Assembly: GCA_025345505.1 (NCBI GenBank)
Contig: JANVCC010000062.1
Location: 14,052,809 to 14,116,808, forward strand
DNA: 64,000 nt
DNA from: Todiramphus chloris collaris
Taxonomy: Eukaryota > Chordata > Aves > Coraciiformes > Alcedinidae
Direction: 5' to 3'
In this document: positions 13,301 to 25,002 of the stretch, piece by piece
How positions within the stretch are numbered: the stretch's first letter is position 1
Layout: each line of letters opens with the position of its first letter
Program-made: the position numbers and the translations under genes
The notes under the pieces: model-generated
Seen by the model: the letters and a program-made list of their open reading frames with translations, nothing else
The model's database searches: none
What the model was told of the DNA's origin: nothing

Positions 13301-14454
13301 AAACCCCAGTAAATATGTTTATATACACACTTCGATATCTACATGTTTTGTATTTGGGTTCAGCATCTGGTTGATAGATTTGTTTCTATCTCAAAGGATT
13401 ATTTCTGTAAATTAAAAGCAATTACATGAACAAAGGTGATTAAATTCTAAAACTGGGAAAGCAAGTAGAAAACCTGGAGAAAGTGTGAATTTGTTCATTT
13501 ACGAACAGGAAAAATATTGTTATTTGGACAAAGTAAAACAGAGATGATGTGCAATTGCCTGTCAAAATCAGGTTAAATTCTTATACCTATGACATTTTGC
13601 AAAAAAATCAACATATTGGTATAAAGAATATGGATTAAGTGAAAATACTGTACCAGGAAGGATCTAGAACCAGTGTCTTTGGAAGAGGCTCACAGGGGCT
13701 TTGAAGCACTTGCTTCTGTATCAAGTTTTGCTATTAAAAAAACCAAAAAGTGCATTAGTGTTTTAGACTTACAACATTCTTAATTGCAAAAAAGCCTAGA
13801 AGGTTTATTTGAAAAATATGTAATACAGTAAAAAGTAACAAGAGAAGGAAATATAAGACACCACAGAGGTGAGCCACATAGGGTATAATTCTAGAAACTG
13901 AGATCAGACAGGGATTTATGTTCTTATTTCTTGCACTCCCATGCAGCAGTTCTCAAGGAGGCCAGTCTTACAGGACAGTTCCAGGTGGGACTGGCGGGGG
14001 AGCCAACAAGGAAGATGCATTTGGGAGAAGGTGATGGCAAGGACAGCACTGGAATATGGCAGGCAGGAAGAAGACTATCCAGGGAAAGAAGTGAGCAGTG
14101 CAGAAAGCAAAAGTAAGGTGGGCAGATTGGTTAAGTAAGGCTTCCACCTCTCAGTGGGGTCCTCCTAATGGGACATGATCAAAGGATCAAGTGACTGGGA
14201 GGCAGTGGTTTAACTGCAGCTTTTGGCAGCCACATGCACGCTATGATCCCGTGATCTGTGATGCTCAGCCTTGTTCCTTCCTCGCTCCATTTCCACACCA
14301 AACTCTAGCTGCGCTTTCTGCTCTGCTCCCAGTGACTCCCAGCAACATACTTCCTTCTGTCTAGTTACAACCACACCATCCCTGAGGGATTTTTTTCCTA
14401 TTTTAGGAACTACTGATCTGGTTCGCCTCCTCAAAGGAAGAAAGTGCACATACA
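10358..14454. other. AT-rich unique DNA, no gene recognised
   Basis: No convincing exon or RNA gene. About 11340-11600 is low in CpG, rich in ATTA/TTAAT cores and has a TTATTTGCAAAA octamer-like site near 11450. It looks like constrained non-coding DNA, but no comparison was possible. The short open frames (for example 12187-12387 and 13931-14116, plus strand) have no family resemblance and are treated as chance. Confidence 0.4.
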
Positions 14455-14890
14455 TCTAGTCCATCCCTGACATCTATTTGTCAAATCTAGTCTCAAAGGC
14501 CTCTGACGAAGGCCGTTTCACAACATCCCTAATCTCTCTGTTCCAGTGCTTCACAATCTTATAGCTCAGATTCTTCCCTAATACTTAAAATAAATATTTA
14601 TTGTAAATTAATCTGAATTTTGTTTTGTTCTGCCTTTGGTAGGCATGAAGAGAAAAGGAACACCATCCTCTTTTATAACAACTTATAGCTTGAAAGACTA
14701 TTTTCCTTCCTCTAATTTTCTCTTTTTGAGGTTAAGCAAATGCAGTCTCTTCAATACTTGAAAGCTCATGCTTTCTGACCCTCCTGTAATCCTTGTCTGG
14801 ATTGTCCTCAATTTGTCACTACCTCTTTGCACTGTGATGCCTAAAACTGGCCTCTCTCTTTCAGTCACAGCAATACCAATGGTGCTTATA
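14455..14890 (-). mobile_element. Old CR1/L3-type LINE fragment (ORF2 C-terminal region)
   Basis: Read on the minus strand, this matches in order the pattern of the CR1/L3 ORF2 C-terminal region. The plus strand shows the reverse-complement hallmarks: CAATTTGTCACTACCTCTTT followed by CCTAAAACTGG (around 14810-14850), the block with GCAGTCTCTTCAATACTTG, and TGTTCCAGTGCTTCACAATC near 14540. In the coding sense the first block gives a DKLRTIQTR-like run, matching the DKLERVQRR-type segment of the family. It is heavily mutated, with several stops, so it is an ancient copy. The assignment comes from remembered family pattern; the edges are approximate. Confidence 0.65.
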
Positions 14891-15044
14891 TATCATCTTC
14901 ATTTAATTCATGTCCACCATAACATTAATCCAGTTATGGTGGAGATGAAAAATAACATTCAAAGCAGTGTCGCTACTGGCGCAATGTTTGGAATAGATGC
15001 AAACTGCTGGACCAGTCAAGACTCAAGAAAATTTATGTTTCATA

Positions 15045-15122
15045 AATTTTATATTATTATATATATAAGTGTATATATATAATATATATAAGTATAAATA
15101 TATAATTTATACTTATAAAATA
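15045..15122. repeat. AT-rich low-complexity tract with 13-bp hairpin arms
   Basis: Almost pure A/T. Inside it, 15087-15099 and 15105-15117 are perfect 13-bp inverted arms around a 5-base loop, so the strand can fold as a hairpin. Most likely an evolved (TA)n microsatellite. Confidence 0.85.
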
Positions 15123-15282
15123 TAATTGCTAACTAGGACTTCACCCAGAGTTGTATGCAAATATTAGAAGGATAAGTTAACCTATGAAGAATATCTGAGA
15201 ATGAGCATAAGTTATATGAAGTCTCATTTTGCATGAGGGCAACATGTACATTAGTGGTTTACTCTGTATTTAACAGAGGAGT

Positions 15283-15347
15283 TTAGGGTTGGACAAGATG
15301 ATGTCCAAAGGCCCCTTCCAACCAAAACCATTCTACTATTCTATGAA
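15283..15347 (+). mobile_element. CR1 3'-end fragment
   Basis: Contains GGGTTGGACAAGATGATGTC, CCCCTTCCAACC, then two imperfect copies of the terminal octamer (ATTCTACT, ATTCTATG). This is the typical 3' terminus of CR1, cut off to about 65 bases, with no ORF2 left. Confidence 0.88.
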
Positions 15348-17879
15348 TGCAGTTATTCCAGGTAACATTTTCTGAAACCAGGCTTAAAGTACATCAATGG
15401 AAATTCCTTTACTAGCAGACCATGCCTAAAACAAGAATCTAATAAAAACTAACTGAATACAAGGGGCTCTGCTCACAGCTGCACAGTCTGTAGCTTCTCA
15501 GTTTGGTTTAGGAACTCAAATTCTGTGAAGGAGCAGAGAGCCTCACACAGTTCACAAGTGCTAACAAAAGGTCTGAACTAATTGCCCCACTCCATCTTTA
15601 AACCACTGAAGTGTTATTGCTCTTTCCAGTGGAAGCTCATTGTTGAAAAAGTGGTGCAAGACAGGTGGGTGACTTCAGCCAAAAAGGTGACTAGGTACGT
15701 CTAGTAACATGTGTATGTTGCACATAAAAGTGTCTCTCTGACAACAGTGTACCTATACACCAACACATGCAAAAATCAGTGGGGATGTGTACATGAGATG
15801 GAGAATTATAGCAGAAATTGCTTTTCTCATGCACCTTTTGGCCTTTTGCCTTCACACTTCGACACCAAGCTATTACTGTCTGATTAGCAGTTCCACCCTC
15901 CTACCAAATATGAAACATATCAAGGATAACTGATGGAATACTGAGCCCTAAATGTTTTCTCAGCATTTTTTTGGCCTGTGCTATTTGGGAACAATAAAAG
16001 CATCTCATATTCATAATGCAAATACATATATACCACCACAGATCACACCATCAAGCATTCTCCCTCTATCTTATTGTGTTACACAAAATGCAGAGATAAA
16101 CATTAATATGTATTAATAATATGTAAATGTAATTAATCATAATAGAATGTCCCTGACATTTTATCACTGCTGTTGATAAAATATAATTAAAATTGTCTGG
16201 TCAAATTTTCAGTGCAGCTAGAACTGACATCTGTGTTCTTGCCATTTACATGTGTTTATTTAAAGATTGTTACACTTCTAAAAGGCTCCTTATTTCATTA
16301 CATTCCTGGCAGAAAGTTAAGCAGAGCTTCTAGCCCTTTGCACAAGACAGTTAGTGAAAAGTCATAAAAAAGAATGAAAGCCACACCTTACTAAGACCAA
16401 AGCTAAAATGATCGTGAACTCCAGAGAGGAATTTCAGGCACCATTCTCACAAAAGATTAAACACACAACACCTGTGTTCCTGAGTTTGCATGCCCATGTG
16501 ATGGGAGAGCATTCAAATCCAAGTTTTGCACTGTTCAGAAACAGTTGGACTTTATTAAACAAGAACTCCATGGAAAAGCTCCATGAGCTGGTGAAGAATC
16601 ATAAGAGGACTACTGTGTTGGGGAGCTGACACTGCTTGGAAAAAAAAAAAAAGGCAGGCAGTATTTTAAGGAGATGACAAAAGTAAAAATGAGACTAGCA
16701 TGCAGAATGTGACCCAAAAAGTATTTTTCACTGTCTCTATCAATAAAAGAATAAGGTGGGATAAACTGAAAGTAGCAGGGCTTGTAAGCAAAGGAAGGGT
16801 TGGTCTTTTTGGGCATTAAAAACTCATCCTTGGAACTCTCTGCTGAGGATGCCCTGATTTTCTGCAGGCTTTAGAAGTGACATAGTAAAGAAACAGGAGA
16901 AAAGTCCACACCCTTTCCTATTCTTCCAGTATACCCAACTTGCTTAAGTGGCATAAAATCCTGCACTATACCACCTCAAACAAAACACAGCAACAGTGCT
17001 GCTACGTTTTCACCTGTGCTTAGGAGCACATATGCAAACAAGACCATACTTGTAACTGCTGTTACTGTGAGAGAACTCTTACTGTTTTGTGCATACAAAA
17101 AGCATTTAATTACACACGTTTTCCTTTCATTACATCTATTTTCCTTTAATAAAATCAATTCCATGTATTCAGACTCACTATTGGCCAATACTATATTTTT
17201 GTCACAAAAGAAAAAGAGAGGAAGCAAGAATATCTCACCATATTCTTTATACCCTACCCATGAATAGGCAGGGTATACTAGATTATCATGTTGGTGTAAC
17301 GCAGTTGATGAGATATAACCCATTACTGTAATTTAAAAATTACTTGCATTTTTAAAGGTCATGCAGCTGTTTTCAGTTGTATAATCTGTAGAATGATGTA
17401 ATGGAATAGGAATAAAGACAGAGCAGAAGATAATGTGACTGCCAACAATATGAACTTGTAGAAGATCTTCCTACTTTTTTTTCTGTCTTCACAATGAAAA
17501 TTGATTCAATGCTTTTTTTTAAAAGCAGATTGGGACTATATGTTTAGCCATGTACCCTGACTAGGTTCACTTGGAATGGAGGCAGTTGTACTTGGAGGCT
17601 TTATGAATATAAAGATTAATGAATTTGTACAATTTGGGCATGCAAAGCATTTTTATCAGGCATATTCCATTTAGAATAAGCAGTAAACCATATATAAGGG
17701 TTGTGTCAAAGTTTACTGAATAGGGCCCTTGATAGCTAATGTAACATTTCTCCAACAAATCAAAGGTATTGTTCTATGCTCACATGAATATACAGTAGCC
17801 ATTACCTTAAATTTAAAACTCACTGTGAGCAGCAAACACACTGTGGGGATATGAAGGCCATATTGTATCAGTGGAGTCT
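15348..17879. other. Unique DNA, no gene recognised
   Basis: AT-rich intergenic-looking sequence. A 13-base A run lies at 16640-16652. Open frames such as 16976-17323 (minus) have no recognisable domain or coding-like pattern. Confidence 0.45.
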
Positions 17880-19260
17880 GCAGAGATTTTCTTCATATGG
17901 CTTTGCCTGGTTGAAATATATGTTGCAGTTGAAAGCTAAAGGGATTACTTTTGAATAGTCATCACAAAGGTTGATTATATTCGTATATCATTTAGCTGGA
18001 CCCTGCAGGCTATTATTCCATTAGCTGTGCTGGCCCTGCACTGTCAAAAAGTTGATCATATAATGTAGAAAGGTTACATGCTCTGTTAAGGTATGTGAAG
18101 TAACTTGAAACAGCAATCTTTTAAGAGCACTGCAGCTTTTTAGTTAAAGGTAGATTGCATTTCAAATAAATACCCACAAAATGGAATAAATATAATAAAC
18201 ATACCTTTGTTTCCTATTTTTCTTACTTTGAATAGGCCATATATAATTTAGTAAGTTAATTGTACCAGGTAAGACATTGGCTATAGAACACTTTTTTCAA
18301 GCTCCAATCCAAAGAACTATACGTCAATATAGCCACGTCTTTATGCGAAACGCTTACTGAAATTACGTTTCCGGTGAAAAAGATTTGCTGATTATGTTTC
18401 CCTCGCACATACAAACACACACACATTTTCCTTCAGTGCTTAATAAAATGGATCTTCAGATGGTTCCATTATGTGGATGCCTTAATACTATTTTATGCTA
18501 AAACATGGACAGCACATTAGATTGAAAGCATCTTACTGCTCCACAAAGCAGAGTAATCACAGACTATACCTAGATAGCAAATGTTCCCTTTGGGGAAACA
18601 ATACCAACAACACAGGCTAATGAATCACAGTACTTATTAATCATGGGCATTTGTAAGAGCCACATATAATAGAGATGAACTCTAAAGATTAGGAAGGTTA
18701 GAAGGTGGCACTGAGAAAAGGACAGATCAACCAATTGCATTTTAGAGTAAGTTTATGGATGAGTATTTGCCTCAGTGCAATCGTGCCCATGCTTGCTTCA
18801 GTCTTTCTAAGCAGGCAGAAAAGGAGAAACAATTTAGTCAGCTCGGTTCACTTAGCTTTCAGATCCTTGTAGGACAATTTGGCAAAAATAAATAAATAAA
18901 AGAACGCATACAAGACCCTTAGGGCTTATGGCCTAGTTAGATGTGAGACAGTGCTCCTTTATTAGACAAAGTTGCTTAATTTAGATTGTAAAAGCAAGAG
19001 TTGATTCTCTTTCAGTATACTGTATATATTATTCAGCGCAATGAATGAGCCTTTATGAGTACAAATGGGAGCCTTTAATGAACTACAGCAAGCATTTGAG
19101 CAGGTAGGTTTCTCTGAATAAAGGCTTCACAGATGGGTAAGTTTATGAATGGGAAGCAGAATTTATTTTATGTGCTTTTAAAGAATCCACTCAGCCTATG
19201 GCACTATAAGGAGAGTGCAAGGTTTTTATGGTATGGATGAGAAAACTTAAGGGGAATATG
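17880..19260. other. Candidate conserved non-coding elements
   Basis: A run of AT-rich but complex sequence with few simple repeats and many ATTA/TTAAT and GATTA cores. At 18310-18410 CpG is unusually dense for its AT-rich surroundings (seven CpG in about 100 bases) and includes TACGTCAA, a CREB/ATF half-site type motif. The texture resembles conserved enhancer-like blocks in vertebrate gene deserts. This is a judgement from composition only; no alignment could be made. Confidence 0.25.
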
Positions 19261-21856
19261 AATTTTTCTCTGCCTAATAATGTCCATTGTTTACTTTTTC
19301 ATATTCAACAGTCCTCAGACAAGTTAATCTTCCTCTCTTACATAGTTTGGGGATGTGCTAGACATTTGTACAACAATGGAAATCTCTTTTGATCTTACGT
19401 TTTTCAGTTCTGTTCACTGAAAATTATTCATTAGTCTGTGGCAATATAGCATAGCAGCATCTTTTGCACAAACCATTTGTCGAATATCAACTTTAAATAA
19501 CAGCTCTGACAGATCAGATTGTTGACTGCAAGTGGGGGGGGGGGGGAACCCAAAGATTTTCTCAAGGCCAAAATATGACACTGTCTTTTGCGTATCTGGA
19601 AGTTATAAACTACAAAAATTGTACACAAATTTTTGTGACACAGAAAAATCAGCTTCAAAAAACATCAAGAAGATCACTTCAAACATGAAGAAATTAAGCA
19701 AAATAGCAGCCCATTTACGGGTTTACCATTACTGTCAACAAATTCTACATGAAATCCAAACTATTAGTTTAAAGTTTCAATTCAGCATCTCATCTCTGTC
19801 TCTACTCCAACCCACAGTAGGGAGAAATTAAGGAAACAGTATTTCTGATTATGTTATCCTGAAGCTTTCTCAGTGGAAGGCAAAGTTTTGCAGCAACACA
19901 GAGGAGGCCAAGTGTCTGACCAGTTGGTTAATCAAGTTTTCCAGAATGCAAAGGAGAATTCCCAGAAGGCCCGGAGAAGACTTTCTTTTGCTTCACCCTC
20001 TAGCCAGATGCAGAACAAAGATCACAATTGGAACCTACTTGCTCTCCCCTAAAGACAGGACAAGCCCTGGGGGAAGTTCCCAAAAAGGCAAAGTTCTGAG
20101 CAAACTGGGGCTGCTCACTCACAGTAGAAGCAAAATCTCATCCACGGTGACACTGAGGAGTTGTTGAGGTGACCACTTACAAGCAGTATAAAAATGCTTT
20201 CACTACTGCTGTCTCTGCTGAGAACCATGAGCCACCAGAACCTACCTGAGTCCAAAACCTACTCAGAAATCCTTATGAATGGAAATCCTTGTCTTGCTTA
20301 CGGAACTGGTGTTTTATAGTCCCGGAGAACTTTTGTCAGTATTTTTAAAGATACACACATTTTTGTTAAAGCCTATAGGAGTATCTTAATAATATATGCA
20401 CACAAGTTTTTAACACACATCTTTAGTGTTGTGAACGAAATCTAATTTCATTGCAAAGGGCAAAGAAGCAGCAAGTTTCAGACAACATAATGATCATAAC
20501 AGCAGCAGCATATTTGTTCCCAATTTGTGTGCAGAATTATCATCGCTATTTTCATTTTAAAGCAAAGCTCAGGTGCTCAAGGTGCTCAGTAAACAAGTAC
20601 AATGCACTAGATGTGAAAACACAGATTTCAGGATTAGCAGTCATTCTAAGACCAATTCATGCCCAAATCAGTACACTGAAAACATTTCACCGTCTTTCCC
20701 TAAATCACTACAGTCCTTGTCCTGTACAACTTTTAAATACTCTGCTCAAAAGCCTACTTTATACACATGGCTCTGCATAAAGACTCATACGTATCCTTTA
20801 CTCATATAGACATACTGCATTAAGTCTGGTAAGCACTTGTTATAAAAGCCCCATCAAAAACTGCAAAACAGGACAGCAGGACAGTTCATAACTGCATTTT
20901 GCAAACACTGCCTTCTACCCATCGAGCAAAATATGTCACTGAACAGACAAGCTCAGTACTTAAATCACTGGTAGTGTGTGATATTTATGTCTGAATATGC
21001 AGCTTGATGTGTCTTCAAAGGATCTGGCTGTCACAGAGAGCTTAGCACCCCTTTCTCTGAAATTCAGGTCCCTCAAAGGTGTCCCAAAGGAAGGGAAAAC
21101 TGGAGAGCTCAGATTACTTAAACACTTCCTCTTGGTTAATTACATGCTATTAGCATACTGAGATTCAAATATAGTATCAGACTGCTCTGATTAGAAGTAT
21201 CTCTGATTATAGTTCTTTTTGCTTTTATCTCTGTCTTTTGACATGAGTGCTCTATGTAATTTTGTTGAGAGTTTCTTGTTCTGCAGTTCTCATTCTTTAC
21301 GTTCTACTTTGGCTCTGCTGTTTTCTGGCCTCTAAAGGCTTACCTACTCTTCTGTAATTATATGTAAGAGTATTTCTTCACGGTTGAGGCTTCTTTATTT
21401 CAGCATCTCTAGTGACTGCTCTGCCTGGTGGCTCACAAACTGTTTATCATCTGAGGCCTCTATAATGTAGGAGGGGTTTTTTTTGCCTGGGAAACTGTCT
21501 TCCAAGAGCTAGCCAAACATCTTCTGGGTACAGAAACTGAAGCCAGTGAAGCAGAGAAAACCCAGCAATGCATCTGCTAGAAGAAAAGAGGAATGCCAGG
21601 GAGATTTTTTTTTTCTCCCTATCTGACTTCAGTTTTACATCTTCTAATGCATCTTAGGCATGAGCGCATCCTCTCTGGCTAAGGACATGCAGGGGAAGCA
21701 TCTGGAAGATTATGTTCTTTAAAAAGAAGATACAGAATCCCTTATGGAAGTATCAGTTTTCTTGTGACTGAGGTTTTCTGGGGAGAGTATCATTCTCTCT
21801 AGCAGCTAAAGTCCTTCTCAAAGATTGATGCAAAGTGCTCCTACTTCTCTCTCTCA
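19261..21856. other. Unique DNA, no gene recognised
   Basis: No convincing exon, RNA gene or transposon. Contains the G run listed separately. The open frames at 19532-19831 and 20451-20780 (plus) show no domain. Confidence 0.4.
19534..19546 (+). repeat. Run of 13 G
   Basis: Uninterrupted G13 in an AT-rich setting. It can in principle contribute to quadruplex structure and is a likely spot for length polymorphism or assembly error. Confidence 0.97.
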
Positions 21857-21956
21857 AAAAAAATAACAACAAAACAACCAACCAAAAAAACCAGAACAAA
21901 AAACCCCAACCAAACCAAACAAACAAACAAAACAAACCCAACCAACAAAACAAAAT
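21857..21956 (+). repeat. A/C-rich low-complexity tract
   Basis: About 100 bases almost only A and C on the plus strand, built from CAAA, CCAA and CAAAA units, for example AACAAACAAACAAAAC. A degenerate (CAAA)n microsatellite. The long minus-strand frame covering 21854-22288 partly reads through this tract. Confidence 0.9.
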
Positions 21957-22032
21957 CCATCTGCTGGAAAATAAGGTCCAAGTTGACCTGCATTCACATG
22001 TGGTGACATGGATATAATACTGCGTGACGTAC

Positions 22033-22290
22033 CTTTCCCATAGACACTTCGGAGAAGCTTCTTTGTCTTAGCTTTCTTTGCTGATTTTACCAACAGAGTG
22101 AGATGAGACCTACTTCTCTTCACTAGCCACTGGAAACAACACTGAGTGTTGGGATTCTCCCTCTTAGGCTTTAGATTTATGGCCATGTTCTCTTTCAGAC
22201 AACATGGGACAACTTGAAAAGCCACTACTTGTCTTCTTCCATCTTTATAGATAAATAGAGGACCCCAGCTTTCAGGCCAGTCATCCACTT
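22033..22290 (-). other. Candidate exon, unidentified
   Basis: The minus strand is open from 22309 to 21854. The segment 22290-22033 is bounded by an AG acceptor (after a T-rich run) and a good GTACGT donor at 22032-22027, and encodes about 85 codons. The product has coding-like composition in its middle, with GPLFIYKDGRRQVVAFQV and then a basic stretch containing KSAKKAKTKKLL. I do not recognise the protein. The bases next to the acceptor are purine-rich, which weakens it, and an open frame of this length can arise by chance. It could be an exon of an unknown minus-strand transcript, a pseudogene scrap, or nothing. Confidence 0.22.
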
Positions 22291-22309
22291 CTTTTGATGA
22301 GAAATAGAT

Positions 22310-24758
22310 TCAAATGAAAAAAAGATTACACTGAAAAATGGAAATGGATTTTCTGTTTTATTAGCAGTCAGCATAAGACTTGTGCACTACTTCAGAAAGT
22401 TATAGAACTACAGAGATTTTTAAGAACATGCCAGTAGAGGCTAGAATTTAAAAATAAATGGCTAGTCTGGACCAAATACTCAAGCGATGCAACCAACGCA
22501 GCTTCACTGAAGTCAGCATGGTTATGTCAGCTTTGCCAAACTGCTTCAAAACAGGTCTCTTTCAAAAATATTTGATTTCAGACACCCCTACTTGGAAGTT
22601 TAAGGGTCTTCAAGGAAAGCCTTATTCCAGCAGAAGGAATTTTTCACAGGCACAAATCTTGAAGGGTGCCCTTCTTCCAGTAGCAGAACCCTAGTTTGAT
22701 CCTGGTGTGAAAATGAATTTATTAGGCATAAAACTAGAATCTGTACTTTGGCTTCTTCTGGGTTCTGTTTAGATTGTATCTATTGCACTATGAAGCAGCT
22801 AAGAAGAATATTTGTCATATGAAAGAATAAAAAATCTTTTGCAAAGGTTTTACTTGAGCTGAGCATTGGTTTGTGGTGAACTCGCCAGCCTTTGCCAGAG
22901 CAGTGCCAGGCCAGCACGCTCACCAACACGAACAATCTCCAGCCATCGCACACACTCGGTGGGCACAAAGGGGGCATGGTGGGGCACGTGCAAGCCTGTC
23001 AGGCAGATGGCAGCGGGCAAACAGTCTTGGAAACGTTTACTTGCCTGACTGCAAATCTCTCTGGTGAACTGCTTGCTGTGGTTCTATTTAATTCTTAATC
23101 TTTGCTTCTCTGTTTAATTCCTAGCTGCTTTAGAGACCTGTTGTAGCACAGCAGTTAAAAAAATATTCACATGTACTGTCAGGCCTCCCCAAAGAGCACT
23201 AACTTGACATGTAGGCCATGACAGCTGGGCTTGGACTACTAAGAAATCTAATCCAGGGTTTCCATCATCTCAGTTGTTGCCTTTCTTTCATTACAGTTTG
23301 ACTCAGCCCCTAATGGATTCAGCTTTATAAAATCAGAAAAAGAGGAAAAGAAAGCAATTTATTCATGTTTCACTAGAGCTCACAGAAGACATGAAATTGC
23401 TCTAAAAATGCAAATTATTTTGTGCCACACAAGTGAGACTGGGCAGCTAAAGCTCTTAGAGGAAGGCTCTTTCCCAGGACTAATGTTTTTATACCCAGTG
23501 ATTGAATAAATCGATCCTTTATTATCACATCTCTTTTACTCTCCATTTTCTTCAAAAGAATGTAACCAAAGGTACCAAAGTGCCTTTTTTAATTCTAGGA
23601 AAACTGATTATGCGTGTTAATTTTGTTTTTAATCCCTGACATATCAAAATAAACACCATAGACGTGTAGCAGAAATCAATATCTCTTAAGCATCAAGATG
23701 GTAAAAACAAGGATTTAGAAAGAATCCAAGATGTAAAAGACTAATGTACAAACTAAGCCCTTATTTATGTAATGTGCCTTTATACAAGCTCAATATAAAC
23801 CTGAAAGAAACTATTTCAGAAGAGCAAAAATGGTTTACTTGCACTGCATCAAAAATGACCCCATAAGACCTCCTTTACTGAGATAGTCTAGATATTTAAT
23901 GTGAACATATGTTTTTAAAGGATTTCTTGTCTTATGTCCAGTCATTCTTGTTAATTCATGGGACAGCATACTGCAGATGTGCTCTTTTTTTATGTTACAT
24001 AAAGCAAAAATTACATTTAACAAGTGTAAGGTTGGTCATAAAAAATAAATAAAAATAGACTCTTAAAAGCTGGGAAATCACAAAGTGAAGCTATCAGTCA
24101 TTCTTATTGAGAAGGGTGAGGACAATGTGAAATAAAACTTGCACATCCGTGAACAGACATTCCTAAAATGCCAGCACTTGGCTGTTATTTCACATTCTCT
24201 ATAGGTTGCTTTCATTGGCCCAATATTTCTTCCTTTAAGGTAAGCTGTAATGCACATTTGCACTAGATGCCCTTTCTAGCCACTGACTTCAATTTTAATA
24301 GCAATTAAATTAAATATTTTGAACCTATCTGCAAGTCTGTTTACTTGAAAGAACAGAAAACACAGTCAGTGTTAGTCTTTGTGTGTTCTACTTCTGAGTA
24401 AGAACTTTACATATTTGTTTTAACAGTAGTATTCTTCATCAATGTAATTGTTTAACATGCAAATAAAGTAACTTTCACAATGATTAGTTTTCTAATACTA
24501 ATCCAAATATAAGTACCAATTTGTGCATCTTATTAACACGTACAGTAATCATACTGTTATTATGGGTATTTAATTCTGTATGGTTTTACTCCTTCCTGAG
24601 TGCAGATGAGATAAGCAATACCTCTTTAAAAAAGGAATGTTCCCTTATGCTTTTTACTGACACTAAAGATCTTCATCCTGTATACATAATTTGCAGCCAA
24701 GTACTACCCTCCCCAAAACCTCTTAGGTTGGCATAAGATGGCATACTAAAAGACTTAC
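22310..24758. other. Unique DNA, no gene recognised
   Basis: AT-rich except for a slightly GC- and CpG-richer patch at about 22870-23040, where three short plus-strand frames overlap without any domain. No RNA gene or transposon recognised. Confidence 0.45.
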
Positions 24759-24996
24759 TGTCGCTGTTTACCAGGAGCAGAGAGATGCAGCAACACACAA
24801 AATCAGCAAGAGAAGAAGAGGAGGAAGCCACTTTATTAATTTATAGATCCGTTTTCTACACCCTAGCCCCATAAGGCGATTGGTCAGTGATCACCCATCT
24901 CCTAGGGTGATTGCCTTAAGTCTTACAACACCCATTTCAAAATATTTTTCCAATGTACCATAAACAGAACTTAGCAAAACACCAGGTGTTGGTCCA
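24759..24996 (-). mobile_element. Probable solo LTR of an endogenous retrovirus
   Basis: Read on the minus strand, the segment has LTR-like order: a CCAAT box (ATTGG on plus, 24879-24883), a TATAAA, an AATAAA signal (TTTATT on plus, 24832-24837), then a T/C-rich U5-like stretch ending in CA (plus strand starts TGTCGCTG). If the right edge is 24996 (plus strand ends CCA), the flanks are ACTTAC (24753-24758) and GCTTAC (24997-25002), a near-perfect 6-base target duplication. The right edge is uncertain, and similarity of texture continues to about 25125. No gag, pol or env sequence is adjacent. The LTR class is not determined. Confidence 0.45.
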
Positions 24997-25002
24997 GCTT
25001 AC

